DNA of 37,342 nucleotides from CAYWWY01 sp964580185 (GCA_964580185.1 CAZOJQ010000030.1:1-37342), one strand, 5' to 3'. Counted from the stretch's first letter, positions 1-8,982 are shown. The notes: generated from the letters alone by a model not told the origin. Numbers and translations: made by a program.

Positions 1-141
1 AAACTCAAGACGCTGCCGAACGGGATCAGGAACGGTGGGTCTCGTTACAAACCGATCGATTCGCCTTCTTGCCTCTTCAAAATCCCCCATCATCTGCGCA
101 CGTTTGATTGCTTCCGGTACTGGTACCGCCAAAAACCACAT
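1..141 (-). CDS. N-terminus of unrecognised protein, cut by left window edge
   Basis: An open frame starts at an ATG ending at 141 and stays open to base 1, giving 47 residues beginning MWFLAVPVPEA. A GGGGGG ribosome binding site lies 6 bases upstream of the ATG. It begins 25 bases after the stop of the M6 peptidase gene on the same strand, so it is probably the next gene of the same operon. The visible part has no signal peptide and is rich in charged helix-forming residues (for example GDFEEARRRIDRF). I do not recognise the family from this fragment. Confidence 0.6.
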   Translation of the reverse strand, partial: MWFLAVPVPEAIKRAQMMGDFEEARRRIDRFVTRPTVPDPVRQRLEF

Positions 142-166
142 AGGTTTCCCCCCTATTCGATTTTGA

Positions 167-1744
167 TTACCGCAATGGGGCCCCAAACAAGAGGATGTAT
201 TCCAGCCATTGTGTTGGAAGTTCGAAAGCAAAGATCCCTGAACGAATCCGTACGAATTCGGGTTCATCGTACGCGTCCTGGATCTCTTGAGGGGTGTTTG
301 GAGACAAAGACAGTTCCAATGGCACCTCTTCCTCATTTGAGACAAAGATTCGCGACCATCCAAGGATCGGTCCCGAGTGGATCACAAAAAAAACGTCCCG
401 TTCTCCGAAATACAACATGACCCCATCGGGTCGGAATTCAATCCCCTGAACTATAACCCCGGGTTGTCCATCATAGAAGTGGCTGGAAGGGTTGGAAAAA
501 CTGACAAACATGTCTCCTTGCCCATACAGATCGCCGGCGTCTCCTCGGTTCGCTTTTCTTTCTAAATCCCACCGGCCATCGGCTTGCCGGAGCGCAACCA
601 AATAGTGGTAGGAGGGATCATTTCCCGGAATCCACGGCTGGGTATTGCTGGTTTTTTGATCATCGATATGCCAGATCGCAATCCGATTATAAACCGGCAA
701 ATACCGATTATAGGGAGAATCAGCAATCCATTCGATCAAAAAATACTCTTGTGGGATTTGAGGATGCGGGTACTTCAGAATCACCCCGGGGGTTACCAAG
801 TATTGCGAAGTGGTCGGACCGATGACAATCGGATCGACCCATCCTGCTTTGATTTTCGACCAACTGCTCAATTCAGCAGGCGCGCCCCCATATCCGCTCA
901 GGTTGTTCGGGTAGTCGCTGGTTTGATCGTTCCAGCTCCCTGAAGCCATCAAACCCCAATACCCAATGCCATAGGAAGGCGAACCTTGCCGCGTATCGTA
1001 CAGATCGGGCAAACCCAAGGCAAGATGACCCAACTCATGCGCATACACACCGATTGTCATGTCATATGGGACTTCCCAGTACTCCGGTTGCATCGCATAT
1101 CGGAAAAGCCGGACTCCATCCTTTGTAACAAGTGTACGGAGGTTCCATTGGTGACTCCAAATATCATTCCGATCTCCCGTAAACTCCGCTCCGGGTCCGG
1201 TATGAACCACCATGAGAAAATCGACTTGTCCGTTGCCGCTCATATCGTATCGAGAAAAGTCCACAAATGGGTCTGCTGCTTCAATCAAATCTTCGACCAG
1301 TTTTTGGGCGTTTCTTGGATAATTTCCCAATCCATAGTCGTTGTTTACATAGTACGAATAGGGTTGTGGGAGGACAAACCATCCAAAGACATCGAACTGC
1401 AGATCCAAGAGCCCTCCCGAGTTGTGATGATAGAACTCGCGGACGCTACTCACATTGAGATTTCCGGGATACTTTTGGTCGAAGTTCAACCCCTGGGCGT
1501 TCATAAGCTCATCAAAGAATGTAGCGTTGACACTCCGGGGTTGATCGGTGAAATCTGCCAGCAGAAGCACCCCCCGCAAGGAACCGCTTGCGCGAATCTC
1601 CGGTTCTCCTCGGTCGAGAAGGGCAAAATCAGGCATGATCACCGTTCGCGCTTCAATCGCATCCATAATCCGCGAATGAGGGGGCATACCCCACCCACAT
1701 AGGGTAATCATCATTAAGCTGAAAAGAACCCAAATGGTCTTCAT
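167..1744 (-). CDS. Secreted M6-family (InhA-like) zinc metalloprotease
   Basis: This 525-residue protein has an N-terminal hydrophobic signal segment (about 4-19). The zinc-protease motif HELGH is at 236-240 within HELGHLALGLPDLYD, giving the HExxHxxGxxD pattern with E237 as catalytic base. The surrounding sequence (IWSHQW, YGIGYWGLMASGSWN, PAELSSWSKIKAGW) is typical of the M6 immune-inhibitor-A class, which degrades extracellular proteins. No C-terminal anchor is evident. The start ATG overlaps the stop of the upstream lipoprotein gene by 4 bases (ATGA), so the two are translationally coupled. The family call is firm from the motif and flanks; the substrate is unknown. Confidence 0.88.
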   Translation of the reverse strand: MKTIWVLFSLMMITLCGWGMPPHSRIMDAIEARTVIMPDFALLDRGEPEIRASGSLRGVLLLADFTDQPRSVNATFFDELMNAQGLNFDQKYPGNLNVSSVREFYHHNSGGLLDLQFDVFGWFVLPQPYSYYVNNDYGLGNYPRNAQKLVEDLIEAADPFVDFSRYDMSGNGQVDFLMVVHTGPGAEFTGDRNDIWSHQWNLRTLVTKDGVRLFRYAMQPEYWEVPYDMTIGVYAHELGHLALGLPDLYDTRQGSPSYGIGYWGLMASGSWNDQTSDYPNNLSGYGGAPAELSSWSKIKAGWVDPIVIGPTTSQYLVTPGVILKYPHPQIPQEYFLIEWIADSPYNRYLPVYNRIAIWHIDDQKTSNTQPWIPGNDPSYHYLVALRQADGRWDLERKANRGDAGDLYGQGDMFVSFSNPSSHFYDGQPGVIVQGIEFRPDGVMLYFGERDVFFVIHSGPILGWSRIFVSNEEEVPLELSLSPNTPQEIQDAYDEPEFVRIRSGIFAFELPTQWLEYILLFGAPLR

Positions 1745-2298
1745 GGAAAGAACACCCCCCGGATTTGCTCGACCAGGTGCGGTTCTAGAGAAGGCGCCAA
1801 TGTTTCGAATTCTTGTTCCAACATCAACACGGCTAAAGTAAAGGCAAAGAGGGTTTTGGAAGTGGTATGATCCATCCGTTCTTCTCCTGTAACCAAGACA
1901 AAGTCTCCCGGATTGGCCATTGCCTGCAGACCATGCAGGTAAGCTGACTCATATTCTCTTGACCAATAAGCCACATGCAGATGGCCTATTGAATTCCGAT
2001 ACGTCGCGCCAAAGGTTCGCGATTCAACAAACCGCGCTTTCGCAGAGTCAAAATCCCCTTCAAAAAAATAGGTAAACCCAATGTAGTCCAGGATCATCGC
2101 TTTTTCGTGGAAATCAGAAGTCAAGAGGAAAGCGCTTTCCCAATGTGCCCTGGATGCTTTGAAATTTCCATTGCTTAGGGCTGTTACGGCTAAAGATACA
2201 TACCGCTCATACCGTTCGTGTATACTGGGAACAACGGAGCAAGAAGTGACTAATATTACTATCGCCATAATCAGGGTCCATCCAATGATTTGCTTCAT
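1741..2298 (-). CDS. Small TPR-like lipoprotein
   Basis: This is a 185-residue protein. The N-terminus (MKQIIGWTLIMAIVILVTSC) is a lipoprotein signal with a VTSC lipobox, predicting lipid attachment at Cys20. The rest is helical with a TPR-like pattern (alternating small and aromatic residues through ALSNGNFKASRAHWESAF and YIGFTYFFEGDFDSAKARF). The chosen ATG overlaps the upstream stop by 4 bases and follows a G-rich binding site; an in-frame ATG four codons upstream is possible but lies inside that site. It is sandwiched between a zinc/UVR protein and a secreted protease and coupled to both. It may be an envelope scaffold; no enzymatic function is visible. Confidence 0.72.
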   Translation of the reverse strand: MKQIIGWTLIMAIVILVTSCSVVPSIHERYERYVSLAVTALSNGNFKASRAHWESAFLLTSDFHEKAMILDYIGFTYFFEGDFDSAKARFVESRTFGATYRNSIGHLHVAYWSREYESAYLHGLQAMANPGDFVLVTGEERMDHTTSKTLFAFTLAVLMLEQEFETLAPSLEPHLVEQIRGVFFP

Positions 2299-2753
2299 AG
2301 ATCCCCCCATTTCTCGGAAAACTGCTTTCGATACGAATGAATGATCCGTTGCATAATCTCTTTATACTGTGTCGCCTGATCGTAATCTTCATTTTTTTGA
2401 GCCGACTGGAGTTTCAATCGATAAAAGTGGTATTGAACTTCCAAGACCATTTTCCCCCATCTTTTCTCATCAAAGGGCAAATCATCCGAGACAAAGGTTG
2501 ATAGAAAGGCTTGGGGGAAGAGCAGCATAAAGGCAAGGCTTTCTTGAAGGGCATGCTCGGAAAACTGACGGTCTTCAATGAGCGCGTTTCGCATGCTCAA
2601 ATGCTCCACCGCTTTTTTTGAAGGGACAGAAGCTTCATGTTGCAGAGTTTGCCTAAGGCACCGTTCACAAAAACGGATCTCCTTCTCCATCGCGCACCCA
2701 TATTCTTTTTGATAGAACTGCGCTTCTTCTTGTTTACATCGGCTGCACTTCAT
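2295..2753 (-). CDS. McsA-like zinc-finger / UVR-motif protein
   Basis: This is a 152-residue protein. The N-terminus has two cysteine pairs, CSRC at 3-6 and CERC at 29-32, which suggests one zinc site. The C-terminal helix (about 115-143, KLQSAQKNEDYDQATQYKEI) resembles the UVR motif found in UvrB, UvrC and McsA. McsA-type proteins activate the McsB arginine kinase in the CtsR/ClpC stress pathway, but no mcsB, ctsR or clpC is present here, so the role is inferred only from domain shape. The gene overlaps the end of pth by 20 bases; a GGAG site precedes the ATG by 6 bases. A generic zinc-ribbon protein is the alternative. Confidence 0.6.
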   Translation of the reverse strand: MKCSRCKQEEAQFYQKEYGCAMEKEIRFCERCLRQTLQHEASVPSKKAVEHLSMRNALIEDRQFSEHALQESLAFMLLFPQAFLSTFVSDDLPFDEKRWGKMVLEVQYHFYRLKLQSAQKNEDYDQATQYKEIMQRIIHSYRKQFSEKWGDL

Positions 2754-3348
2754 CTGCTTCTCCTAGCGCTTGTTGACGAGAAAAGAGGTTCAGAGCCTTC
2801 TCAAAATCCATTCGTCTCATCATTTGCAACAATTGAACCACTCGATCAACCATTCTTTCCAGAATTGGCGTCTCTTTTTCGGTGAACGGCTCCAAGACAA
2901 AATCGGAAAGCGTTCGCTTTTCCGGTTTCGGACCGATTCCCATCTTAATCCGCTTGATCTCTTGTGTTTCTAAAAGACGCAGAATGGCATCAATTCCTTT
3001 TTGCCCCCCTGATGAACCCTTTGAACGAATGCGAATCTTTCCGAGGTTCATCGAAACATCATCATAGATGATCATGCTTTCGGAAGGTTCAAATCGAAAA
3101 AAACCCATCGCTTCTTTGTATGCCTCATCGCTCAGATTCATGAATGTCATTGGTTTGACAAGAATCAACGGCTGGACCGGGGCAGCCACTTTCCACCATG
3201 AAAAACAGCCCCGTTCTCCATGCTCCAGGATTTGGGGCGCGGGCAACGAGTTCAGAAAGGAGTCAATAGCCATAAAGCCCGCATTATGCCTGCTTGTGGC
3301 ATATTGCGGGCCGGGATTGCCCAAACCAAAGACTACCCAAGGGTTCAT
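2734..3348 (-). CDS. pth: Peptidyl-tRNA hydrolase
   Basis: Pth cleaves peptidyl-tRNA released from stalled ribosomes and recycles the tRNA in the cytoplasm. The 204-residue protein has the family motifs in order: GLGNPGPQYATSRHNAG with N11 and catalytic H21, KPMTFMN with N71, and IYDDVSMNLGKIRIRSKGSSGGQKG containing the conserved Asp at 96/97. Length is slightly above the usual 185-195 because of a longer C-terminus. The start ATG overlaps the rplY stop by 4 bases. The order glmU-prs-rplY-pth is the classical arrangement known from Bacillus, which supports all four assignments. Confidence 0.97.
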   Translation of the reverse strand: MNPWVVFGLGNPGPQYATSRHNAGFMAIDSFLNSLPAPQILEHGERGCFSWWKVAAPVQPLILVKPMTFMNLSDEAYKEAMGFFRFEPSESMIIYDDVSMNLGKIRIRSKGSSGGQKGIDAILRLLETQEIKRIKMGIGPKPEKRTLSDFVLEPFTEKETPILERMVDRVVQLLQMMRRMDFEKALNLFSRQQALGEADEVQPM

Positions 3349-4001
3349 TCGTCCTGGGGTTTTTTGGCCGTAATGACTTCCGGTTCCGCTTCTCCTCCCT
3401 CTTCCACTTCTGCAACTTCTTCTTCTTCTGAGAGGCCTCGTGGCACGGAGATGGAGATGAGAATATCTTCGGGGTTCATCATGGGTTTGACAGTTTCTGG
3501 CAGATTCAAATCCGCTACGGTAATGCTTTCCCCCAGATCAAGATCGGTCAGATCCACCACGATATCCTCGGGTATATCCTTAGGCAAAGCTTCCACCAAG
3601 ATCGAATCATAGTGGTGCTCAGCGATTCCCCCTTTCTTCACTCCAGCGGGGGTATGCTCATACCGAATGGGTACGGCCACGTGCATAACATGGGTCGCAG
3701 AAGCCACAAAAAAGTCGATATGAGAAACCGAATCTGTGACCTTGTGCCGCTGCACTTGCTTCAAGTAGGCCGAGGCCGTGGTTTGAGAACCGTCCAGTTT
3801 TCGAATGTTCAACTGAACAGGCACTGTGGTGGAAAGGGCCTTTGAAACGATCATAAAGACTTTGTCCTCCACCGATACATGCAAAGGTTCGAAATCTGGG
3901 CCATAGACTACAGCGGGGATTTTCCCTGCTTGCCGTATCTTCCGGGATCCCAAAGACTTTGTTTGATTCCTTTCCATCACATCCATCTGTTGCTTCTTCA
4001 T
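3345..4001 (-). CDS. rplY: 50S ribosomal protein L25 (CTC family)
   Basis: This protein binds 5S rRNA in the large ribosomal subunit. At 218 residues it is the long two-domain CTC form: an N-terminal L25 domain (about 8-95, with RNQTKSLGSRKIRQAGKIPAVVYG) followed by the TL5/CTC beta domain (about 100-190, with GVKKGGIAEHHYDSILVEALP and DIPEDIVVDLTDLDLGESI). The C-terminus is strongly acidic (EEEEVAEVEEGGEAEPE), common in this form. An AAGGAGG site lies 11 bases before the ATG, slightly long. It lies between prs and pth, as in Bacillus, and overlaps pth by 4 bases. Confidence 0.95.
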   Translation of the reverse strand: MKKQQMDVMERNQTKSLGSRKIRQAGKIPAVVYGPDFEPLHVSVEDKVFMIVSKALSTTVPVQLNIRKLDGSQTTASAYLKQVQRHKVTDSVSHIDFFVASATHVMHVAVPIRYEHTPAGVKKGGIAEHHYDSILVEALPKDIPEDIVVDLTDLDLGESITVADLNLPETVKPMMNPEDILISISVPRGLSEEEEVAEVEEGGEAEPEVITAKKPQDE

Positions 4002-4041
4002 AGGTCTTCATTCCTCCTTATCTTCTCTATCCAATCTATCA

Positions 4042-4992
4042 TCATCGAAACAAAATGGAAATTGAAAGATTCTTACGAACCCGAAGCACCGCTTCTCCCA
4101 ACAACGGAGCGATGTCTAGGACTTTGAACATCTCAGGTAATTTGGGTTGAGGGATGGAATTGGTGGTATACACGTTTTGGATCACTGATTCCTCAAACCT
4201 TTGCGGGCCATTATCGGACAGAATGGCATGAGTCGCGTACGCATCAACCGTCAATGCCCCCTGTTCCAGTAGCGCTTTCCCTGAATTGATCAGAGATCGG
4301 CCCGTGTCGATGATGTCATCAACCAAAATCGCCTTTTTTCCCTGGACATCTCCGATCACGTGAAGAATCTCGGCAACGTTTTCTCGGGGCCTCCTCTTAT
4401 CGAGAATCGCTATAGAGGCTTTTAACTTCTCAGCAAACCTGCGCGCTCGTGTCACTCCTCCAACATCCGGAGAAACAACCACATATTCTTCCGGATTGAA
4501 ATCATCCATACTGAGAAAATGCCGAACGAAAATCGGAAAACTTTGGAGATTATCCAATGGGATGTCGAAAAAACCCTGAATTTGATCTGCATGCAAATCC
4601 ATCGTGATCACGCGTGTCGTACCGGCTACCGTTAAAAGATTGGCTACAAGCTTTGCGCTAATGGGATCACGGCCCCGAGCTTTCCGATCTTGCCGGGCAT
4701 ATCCAAAATAGGGCATCACAGCAGTGATCGTATTGGCCGAAGCCCGTTTGAATGCATCAATCATAATCAAAAGTTCCATCAGGTTTTCATTGACAGGACT
4801 GCAGGTCGGTTGAATCAGAACAACATCGTGACCGCGAACCGTTTCTCCAATCCGGAGATTGATCTCTCCATCGGCAAACCTTCCTGAATGAAGCTCGCCC
4901 AGTTGCATGTTCATTGTTTGAGCCACTCTCTGCGCTAAATCTCGGTTGGCACGTCCTGAGAAGACTTTCACTTCGGGCCGGTTAAAGGGCAC
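4042..4992 (-). CDS. prs: Ribose-phosphate pyrophosphokinase (PRPP synthetase)
   Basis: Prs makes 5-phosphoribosyl-1-diphosphate from ribose 5-phosphate and ATP for nucleotide, histidine and tryptophan synthesis. The 316-residue protein has the class I signatures: KVFSGRANRDLA near the start, YFGYARQDRK (about 95-103), the metal-binding DLHADQIQGFF (about 132-142) and the PRPP loop ILVDDIIDTGRS. I chose the GTG at 4992 because GGGGGAG lies 6 bases upstream; the ATG at 4998 sits directly against that site. The gene overlaps the end of glmU by 11 bases, so the two are co-transcribed. The ribose operon at the other end of the window could feed its substrate. Confidence 0.96.
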   Translation of the reverse strand: MPFNRPEVKVFSGRANRDLAQRVAQTMNMQLGELHSGRFADGEINLRIGETVRGHDVVLIQPTCSPVNENLMELLIMIDAFKRASANTITAVMPYFGYARQDRKARGRDPISAKLVANLLTVAGTTRVITMDLHADQIQGFFDIPLDNLQSFPIFVRHFLSMDDFNPEEYVVVSPDVGGVTRARRFAEKLKASIAILDKRRPRENVAEILHVIGDVQGKKAILVDDIIDTGRSLINSGKALLEQGALTVDAYATHAILSDNGPQRFEESVIQNVYTTNSIPQPKLPEMFKVLDIAPLLGEAVLRVRKNLSISILFR

Positions 4993-6424
4993 GGTCATCT
5001 CCCCCTTTCGGGTTTCCTTCTCGATATTTTCGATATTCCTCTGCATACCCTTCTTTATTTACCTGATGCCCACGACCGATCGCAAGGGCGTTATCCGGAA
5101 CGTCACGAGTAATTGTCGATCCCGCGCCGACAATTGAACCTTTACCGATCACTAGGGGCGCTACCAAAGCCGTATTGCTCCCAATAAACGCTCCGGTTCG
5201 GATCGTCGTTGGGTGTTTGGCGTATCCATCGTAGTTACATGTAATTGTGCCTGCCCCAACATTGACATTTTCTTCAATCACCGTATCACCCAGATAGGTC
5301 AAGTGTTGGGCTTTTGAGCCTTTTCCGAGACGAGTCTTTTTTAGCTCTACGTAATTCCCCACACGAGCGTTTCGTTCTATAAGAGTCCCTTCCCGCAACC
5401 GGGCAAAAGGACCGACACGAGCGTGATCATCAATCTGCGCCTGACAGCAATGGGATCGTTCCACACGAACTCCATTGCCCACCTGGCAATCAATCAATTG
5501 GGTCATGGGGCCAATCACACAGTCTTCACCGATTTGTGTGTTGCCGAGAATCATTGTCATAGGCATAACAACCGTATCCATTCCTAAGGATACTGTGGGG
5601 TGAATATAGGTTGTCCGAGGGTCTACGATGGTTATCCCCTCCAACATCCAATGCTTGGCAACTCTATGGTTGACCTCCTGCTCAATCAGGGAAAGTTCAT
5701 ACCGATTATTGACTCCTCGAGCCTCCCAAAGGTCTTGCAGAATCAAAGAACCAACGACGGTGTTTTCTGCTGAAATATGGCCGACAACATCGGGAAGATA
5801 GTATTCTTTTTGCGCATTGTCGTTGGACAATTGATCGATGGCCATCCGTAGGCATTGAACCGAAAACACATAGATCCCTGTATTCACTTCGCTGATTGCC
5901 CTTTGGTTCATTTCCAAGTCTTTATCCTCAATGATCTGCGCCATCATTCCCTGTTCATTTCGAATAATCCGGCCATATCCTCGGGGATCGCTCAAGTTCA
6001 TGGTCAAGACAGCTCCGGCTTTGTCTTGAGCGGCGCGCACAAGCGCGCTGAGCGTGGCGGGTTGGACCAAAGGAACATCCCCGTTCAAAATCAGCACCTT
6101 TTCTTCATCGGAAAGCCCTTCAAAGGCAGGAGATGCCGTTTTCACCGCATGTCCTGTTCCCAACCGTTCCTTTTGGTGGTATAGTTTTATGGTGATCCCA
6201 CGCTTTTGGTATACGGGCATTTGTTGGTGAAACCACCCATGGATCTCCTCCATCTCAGGCCCAACAACAATTGCGATCGTCGCGGGCGGGCGGGTTTCTA
6301 AAAAACCGGCCACCGCGTCAGTCACCCAACCGATTATGGGTTTTCCGGCCAAAGGAAACATAACCTTGGCATGCTTGGACTTCATGCGGGTCCCAAACCC
6401 GGCTGCCATGATCACTGCGAGCAT
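4982..6424 (-). CDS. glmU: Bifunctional N-acetylglucosamine-1-P uridyltransferase / glucosamine-1-P acetyltransferase
   Basis: GlmU makes UDP-N-acetylglucosamine, the first precursor of peptidoglycan and, where present, lipid A. The 480-residue protein has an N-terminal nucleotidyltransferase domain (LAVIMAAGFGTRMKS at 2-16, LNGDVPLV for metal and sugar binding, EVNTGIYVF) and a C-terminal left-handed beta-helix acetyltransferase domain with hexapeptide repeats (NVGAGTITCNYDGYAKHPT, FIGSNTALVAPL, GAGSTITRDVP). Length is normal for the full bifunctional enzyme. GGAGG precedes the ATG by 6 bases. metK ends 26 bases upstream and prs overlaps downstream. Confidence 0.97.
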   Translation of the reverse strand: MLAVIMAAGFGTRMKSKHAKVMFPLAGKPIIGWVTDAVAGFLETRPPATIAIVVGPEMEEIHGWFHQQMPVYQKRGITIKLYHQKERLGTGHAVKTASPAFEGLSDEEKVLILNGDVPLVQPATLSALVRAAQDKAGAVLTMNLSDPRGYGRIIRNEQGMMAQIIEDKDLEMNQRAISEVNTGIYVFSVQCLRMAIDQLSNDNAQKEYYLPDVVGHISAENTVVGSLILQDLWEARGVNNRYELSLIEQEVNHRVAKHWMLEGITIVDPRTTYIHPTVSLGMDTVVMPMTMILGNTQIGEDCVIGPMTQLIDCQVGNGVRVERSHCCQAQIDDHARVGPFARLREGTLIERNARVGNYVELKKTRLGKGSKAQHLTYLGDTVIEENVNVGAGTITCNYDGYAKHPTTIRTGAFIGSNTALVAPLVIGKGSIVGAGSTITRDVPDNALAIGRGHQVNKEGYAEEYRKYREGNPKGGDDRAL

Positions 6425-6450
6425 GTACTCACCTCCTGACTATCCAATGC

Positions 6451-7641
6451 TTATGAAAAATACTGTGCTAGGGCATGCGCGCGATCTGTGCGCTCCCATG
6501 GAAACTGAAAATCGGTCCGTCCGAAATGCCCATATGCTGCTGTGTTTTTATAGATCGGCCGGAGAAGGTCTAACGCTTTGATGATTTTCCCTGGTCGGAA
6601 ATCAAAGACTTCCAAGATTGCTTTTAGAAGCCTCTCTTCATCCACTTTGGCTGTTCCGGAAGCATCGATCAAAACCGAAACGGGATTGGCTTTTCCGATT
6701 GCGTATGCCAGTTGGATCATCAGCTTGTCGGCTAATCCAGCTGCAACTACATTTTTTGCAACATACCGAGCCATATAATGAGCCGATCGGTCAACCTTTG
6801 TAGGATCTTTTCCACTAAAGGCGCCTCCGCCATGGGGAATCCATCCGCCGTAGGTATCGACGATGATTTTCCTTCCGGTTAATCCCGTATCTGATTTGGG
6901 ACCCCCTTGGATGAACTGCCCAGTGGGGTTTACCAAAATTTTCATATGCTCGTCTCGAAGCTGCTCAGGGATTACCGGATCAATAATCTCTCGGATCACA
7001 AACGCCCGAAGATCCTCCTTCGGAACATCTTCATGCTGTGTAGATATTAAAACCGTATCAACGCGCAATGGGTTCCATTGCTCATCGTACTCAACGGTAA
7101 CTTGCGACTTCCCATCCGGCCGCAGCCAGCTCTCTTTCTGGGACTTCCGCACATCCGCCAGCTTCCGGGTCAAACGATGGGATAATACAATAGGAAGCGG
7201 CATGTATTCAGAAGTTTCGTTGGTTGCGTATCCAAACATCATTCCTTGGTCTCCCGCGCCCAAACGATCCAGATCATCTTCGGTATCCTGCGTTTCTCCA
7301 TCCTTGATCTCACGGGCCATATCCACTCCCATGGCGATATCGGGCGACTGCTCGTCAATTGAAGTGAGAACAGCGCAGGTTTCCCCATCAAATCCATATT
7401 TCGCCCGAGTGTATCCGATGTCCAAGATCGTATTCCGAACAGCTCGTGAAATATCAACATATGCCCGGGTCGTAACCTGTCCAGCAACAAAAGCCACACC
7501 CGTTGCTACCATCGTCTCAACTGCCACTCGACACATTGGATCCTGTTCCATAATGGCATCCAAAATCGCGTCGGAAATTTGATCAGCGACCTTATCGGGG
7601 TGTCCTTCGGTCACACTTTCGCTGCTAAAGAGTCTTTTCAT
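6451..7641 (-). CDS. metK: S-adenosylmethionine synthetase
   Basis: MetK makes S-adenosylmethionine from methionine and ATP. The 396-residue protein has the family hallmarks: SSESVTEGHPDKVADQISDA at the N-terminus with the catalytic His, GAGDQGMMFGYA near residue 115, the P-loop-like GGGAFSGKDPTKVDRS and the C-terminal PEIY-type region. Length is typical. Its ATG overlaps the stop of the upstream small Cys-rich gene by 4 bases. No SAM riboswitch is visible upstream, and the coupling argues against independent SAM control at this point. Confidence 0.97.
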   Translation of the reverse strand: MKRLFSSESVTEGHPDKVADQISDAILDAIMEQDPMCRVAVETMVATGVAFVAGQVTTRAYVDISRAVRNTILDIGYTRAKYGFDGETCAVLTSIDEQSPDIAMGVDMAREIKDGETQDTEDDLDRLGAGDQGMMFGYATNETSEYMPLPIVLSHRLTRKLADVRKSQKESWLRPDGKSQVTVEYDEQWNPLRVDTVLISTQHEDVPKEDLRAFVIREIIDPVIPEQLRDEHMKILVNPTGQFIQGGPKSDTGLTGRKIIVDTYGGWIPHGGGAFSGKDPTKVDRSAHYMARYVAKNVVAAGLADKLMIQLAYAIGKANPVSVLIDASGTAKVDEERLLKAILEVFDFRPGKIIKALDLLRPIYKNTAAYGHFGRTDFQFPWERTDRAHALAQYFS

Positions 7642-7970
7642 TCGGGTTGTTCCTCCTTTATCTGTAAATACTCATCCTCTGTCAAAAATACGCCCCCATC
7701 AATATGAAGATCCAAAGGCCGATAGGTCTCAGATAGGTGGATTTTGATTCGAAGTCGATTCATACACTGGCTTCCTATGAGTTCTTTGTCGATCAGATAG
7801 ACGCCGGTTTCTTGCCCAAACGTTTGAAAGACTTCCGACGATCTTCGAATTCGGGTCTGAAAAACCTCTCCACAATTCCCGCACCGAGAATAAATGACAA
7901 AAGCGTCTCCTTTCCGGTACAGGGGATTCGGAACCTTACGCTTCTTCTCTTTTTTGGAAAAGGGCCACAT
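7638..7970 (-). CDS. Small CxxC protein of unknown function
   Basis: This 110-residue protein begins MWPFSKKEKKRKVPNPLYRK, a basic head. A CGNCGEVF cysteine pair follows and a single further cysteine lies near SQCMNRL. The C-terminal half (RPLDLHIDGGVFLTEDEYLQ) looks like a compact beta/alpha domain. AGGAGG lies 8 bases before the chosen ATG; an upstream in-frame start would lie inside the M23 gene. It is coupled to metK by a 4-base overlap and almost touches the M23 peptidase gene. I do not recognise the family; a nucleic-acid-binding or metal-binding role is only suggested by the basic N-terminus and CxxC. Confidence 0.7.
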   Translation of the reverse strand: MWPFSKKEKKRKVPNPLYRKGDAFVIYSRCGNCGEVFQTRIRRSSEVFQTFGQETGVYLIDKELIGSQCMNRLRIKIHLSETYRPLDLHIDGGVFLTEDEYLQIKEEQPE

Positions 7971-7975
7971 ACCAT

Positions 7976-8962
7976 TTACCTCCTTTGCAAACGAAAGGAC
8001 CATTCACGGGAATTGCCCCAATCATCGTGGATCACAATCCGCGCATGCGATAGATCCGGAAATCGGGCCATGCCGGTAATCTTGTTGACAACGACTGGGC
8101 TTAGATTCACAGGCGAAAACAGTTTGTACCAATAGTTGGAAGCATTCGAACCTTCTCCGAAAACTAAGTCTCCATAATCGACGAAATCCAAGGCGATCTC
8201 GTCAAAGCGCAGGTGATACAACAGCTCCCCATCCAGATAGAACTCCACTTGATTCAGGCCAAACCGGCCTGTGCCTGTCCGCGCGTTCAAGCGAGCATTG
8301 ATTTCAATCTGTGGAACATTCGAGCTGAATGAATAGGTGCCTCCTGAAACAATATTCGAAATTTGCCCATCAATTCGAATTCGTTCAAAACTCAGTGTAG
8401 CGTCGAGCACATCCACAACCCCTCGAAGAAACGGAATCGGATTTAAAGCCACTCCTCGTTCCAGATCCCGGATTTCGATATGACAATGGGGGGCCATGGC
8501 CAAACCAGTCCTTCCGGACAGACCAATCCATTCGCCTTTCCGTACCGGGAACTCATCAGGCTCAAACTCAATTTCCAAATAGGCGTCTTCTCCAAACTCG
8601 CCTTTCACAGCATTTACGATTCCCACAAAGCGTTCGGTCACTCCGTTCAAATGGGCATAAACACTGACCATTCCATCGGGATGTTTCAAAAAGATCGTAT
8701 GCCCATAAACAGGATCATTCCGCATGTATTTCCAAAAATACCCTTCCTTCATGGCAAGCACACGCACATTTTCCATAGTATTGGTGGAAAGGTCCAACCC
8801 GATATGAAACCGCATGAAGGTCATGTCTTCAGACGGGCGGCATTCCCCAAAGGTCGAGGTTATTCGTTGGCTCACTGTTATGGGTGACTGATACGAAGCC
8901 CATACAAAGGTGAACCCCAGAAGCAGGATTCCAAAGAAGAAATATGAACGTCTTCTGTTCAT
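7976..8962 (-). CDS. Secreted M23-family (LytM-like) metallopeptidase
   Basis: The 328-residue protein has a basic-hydrophobic N-terminal signal or anchor (MNRRRSYFFFGILLLGFTFV). The M23 zinc-binding residues are present: H53 and D57 in RFHIGLDLS, H104 in VYAHL, and H159/H161 in APHCHIEIR. M23 enzymes cut peptidoglycan cross-bridges in the envelope. Between these motifs there is an acidic insertion (about 122-140), and a C-terminal beta-rich domain (about 190-328) follows that I cannot name. AAAGGAGG lies 5 bases before the ATG. The gene opens the operon downstream of the rpsB terminator and has its own TATAAT-like -10 element. Confidence 0.87.
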   Translation of the reverse strand: MNRRRSYFFFGILLLGFTFVWASYQSPITVSQRITSTFGECRPSEDMTFMRFHIGLDLSTNTMENVRVLAMKEGYFWKYMRNDPVYGHTIFLKHPDGMVSVYAHLNGVTERFVGIVNAVKGEFGEDAYLEIEFEPDEFPVRKGEWIGLSGRTGLAMAPHCHIEIRDLERGVALNPIPFLRGVVDVLDATLSFERIRIDGQISNIVSGGTYSFSSNVPQIEINARLNARTGTGRFGLNQVEFYLDGELLYHLRFDEIALDFVDYGDLVFGEGSNASNYWYKLFSPVNLSPVVVNKITGMARFPDLSHARIVIHDDWGNSREWSFRLQRR

Positions 8963-8982
8963 GCTCGCCTCCTTTCCACCCT

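Noticed and set aside
986..1702. A 238-codon plus-strand frame opposite the M6 protease
   Set aside because: It lies fully antisense to a gene with an intact HELGH zinc site and shows no domain or ribosome binding site.
4993..5046. Longer prs N-terminus starting at 5046
   Set aside because: It overlaps further into glmU without a ribosome binding site, and the added residues do not resemble the PRPP synthetase start.
6863..7582. A 239-codon plus-strand frame opposite metK
   Set aside because: It is antisense to metK; the Ser/Arg/Ile-rich translation is typical of a shadow frame.
7642..7700. A SAM riboswitch upstream of metK
   Set aside because: The sequence upstream is coding for the CxxC protein, and no SAM-box core could be recognised.
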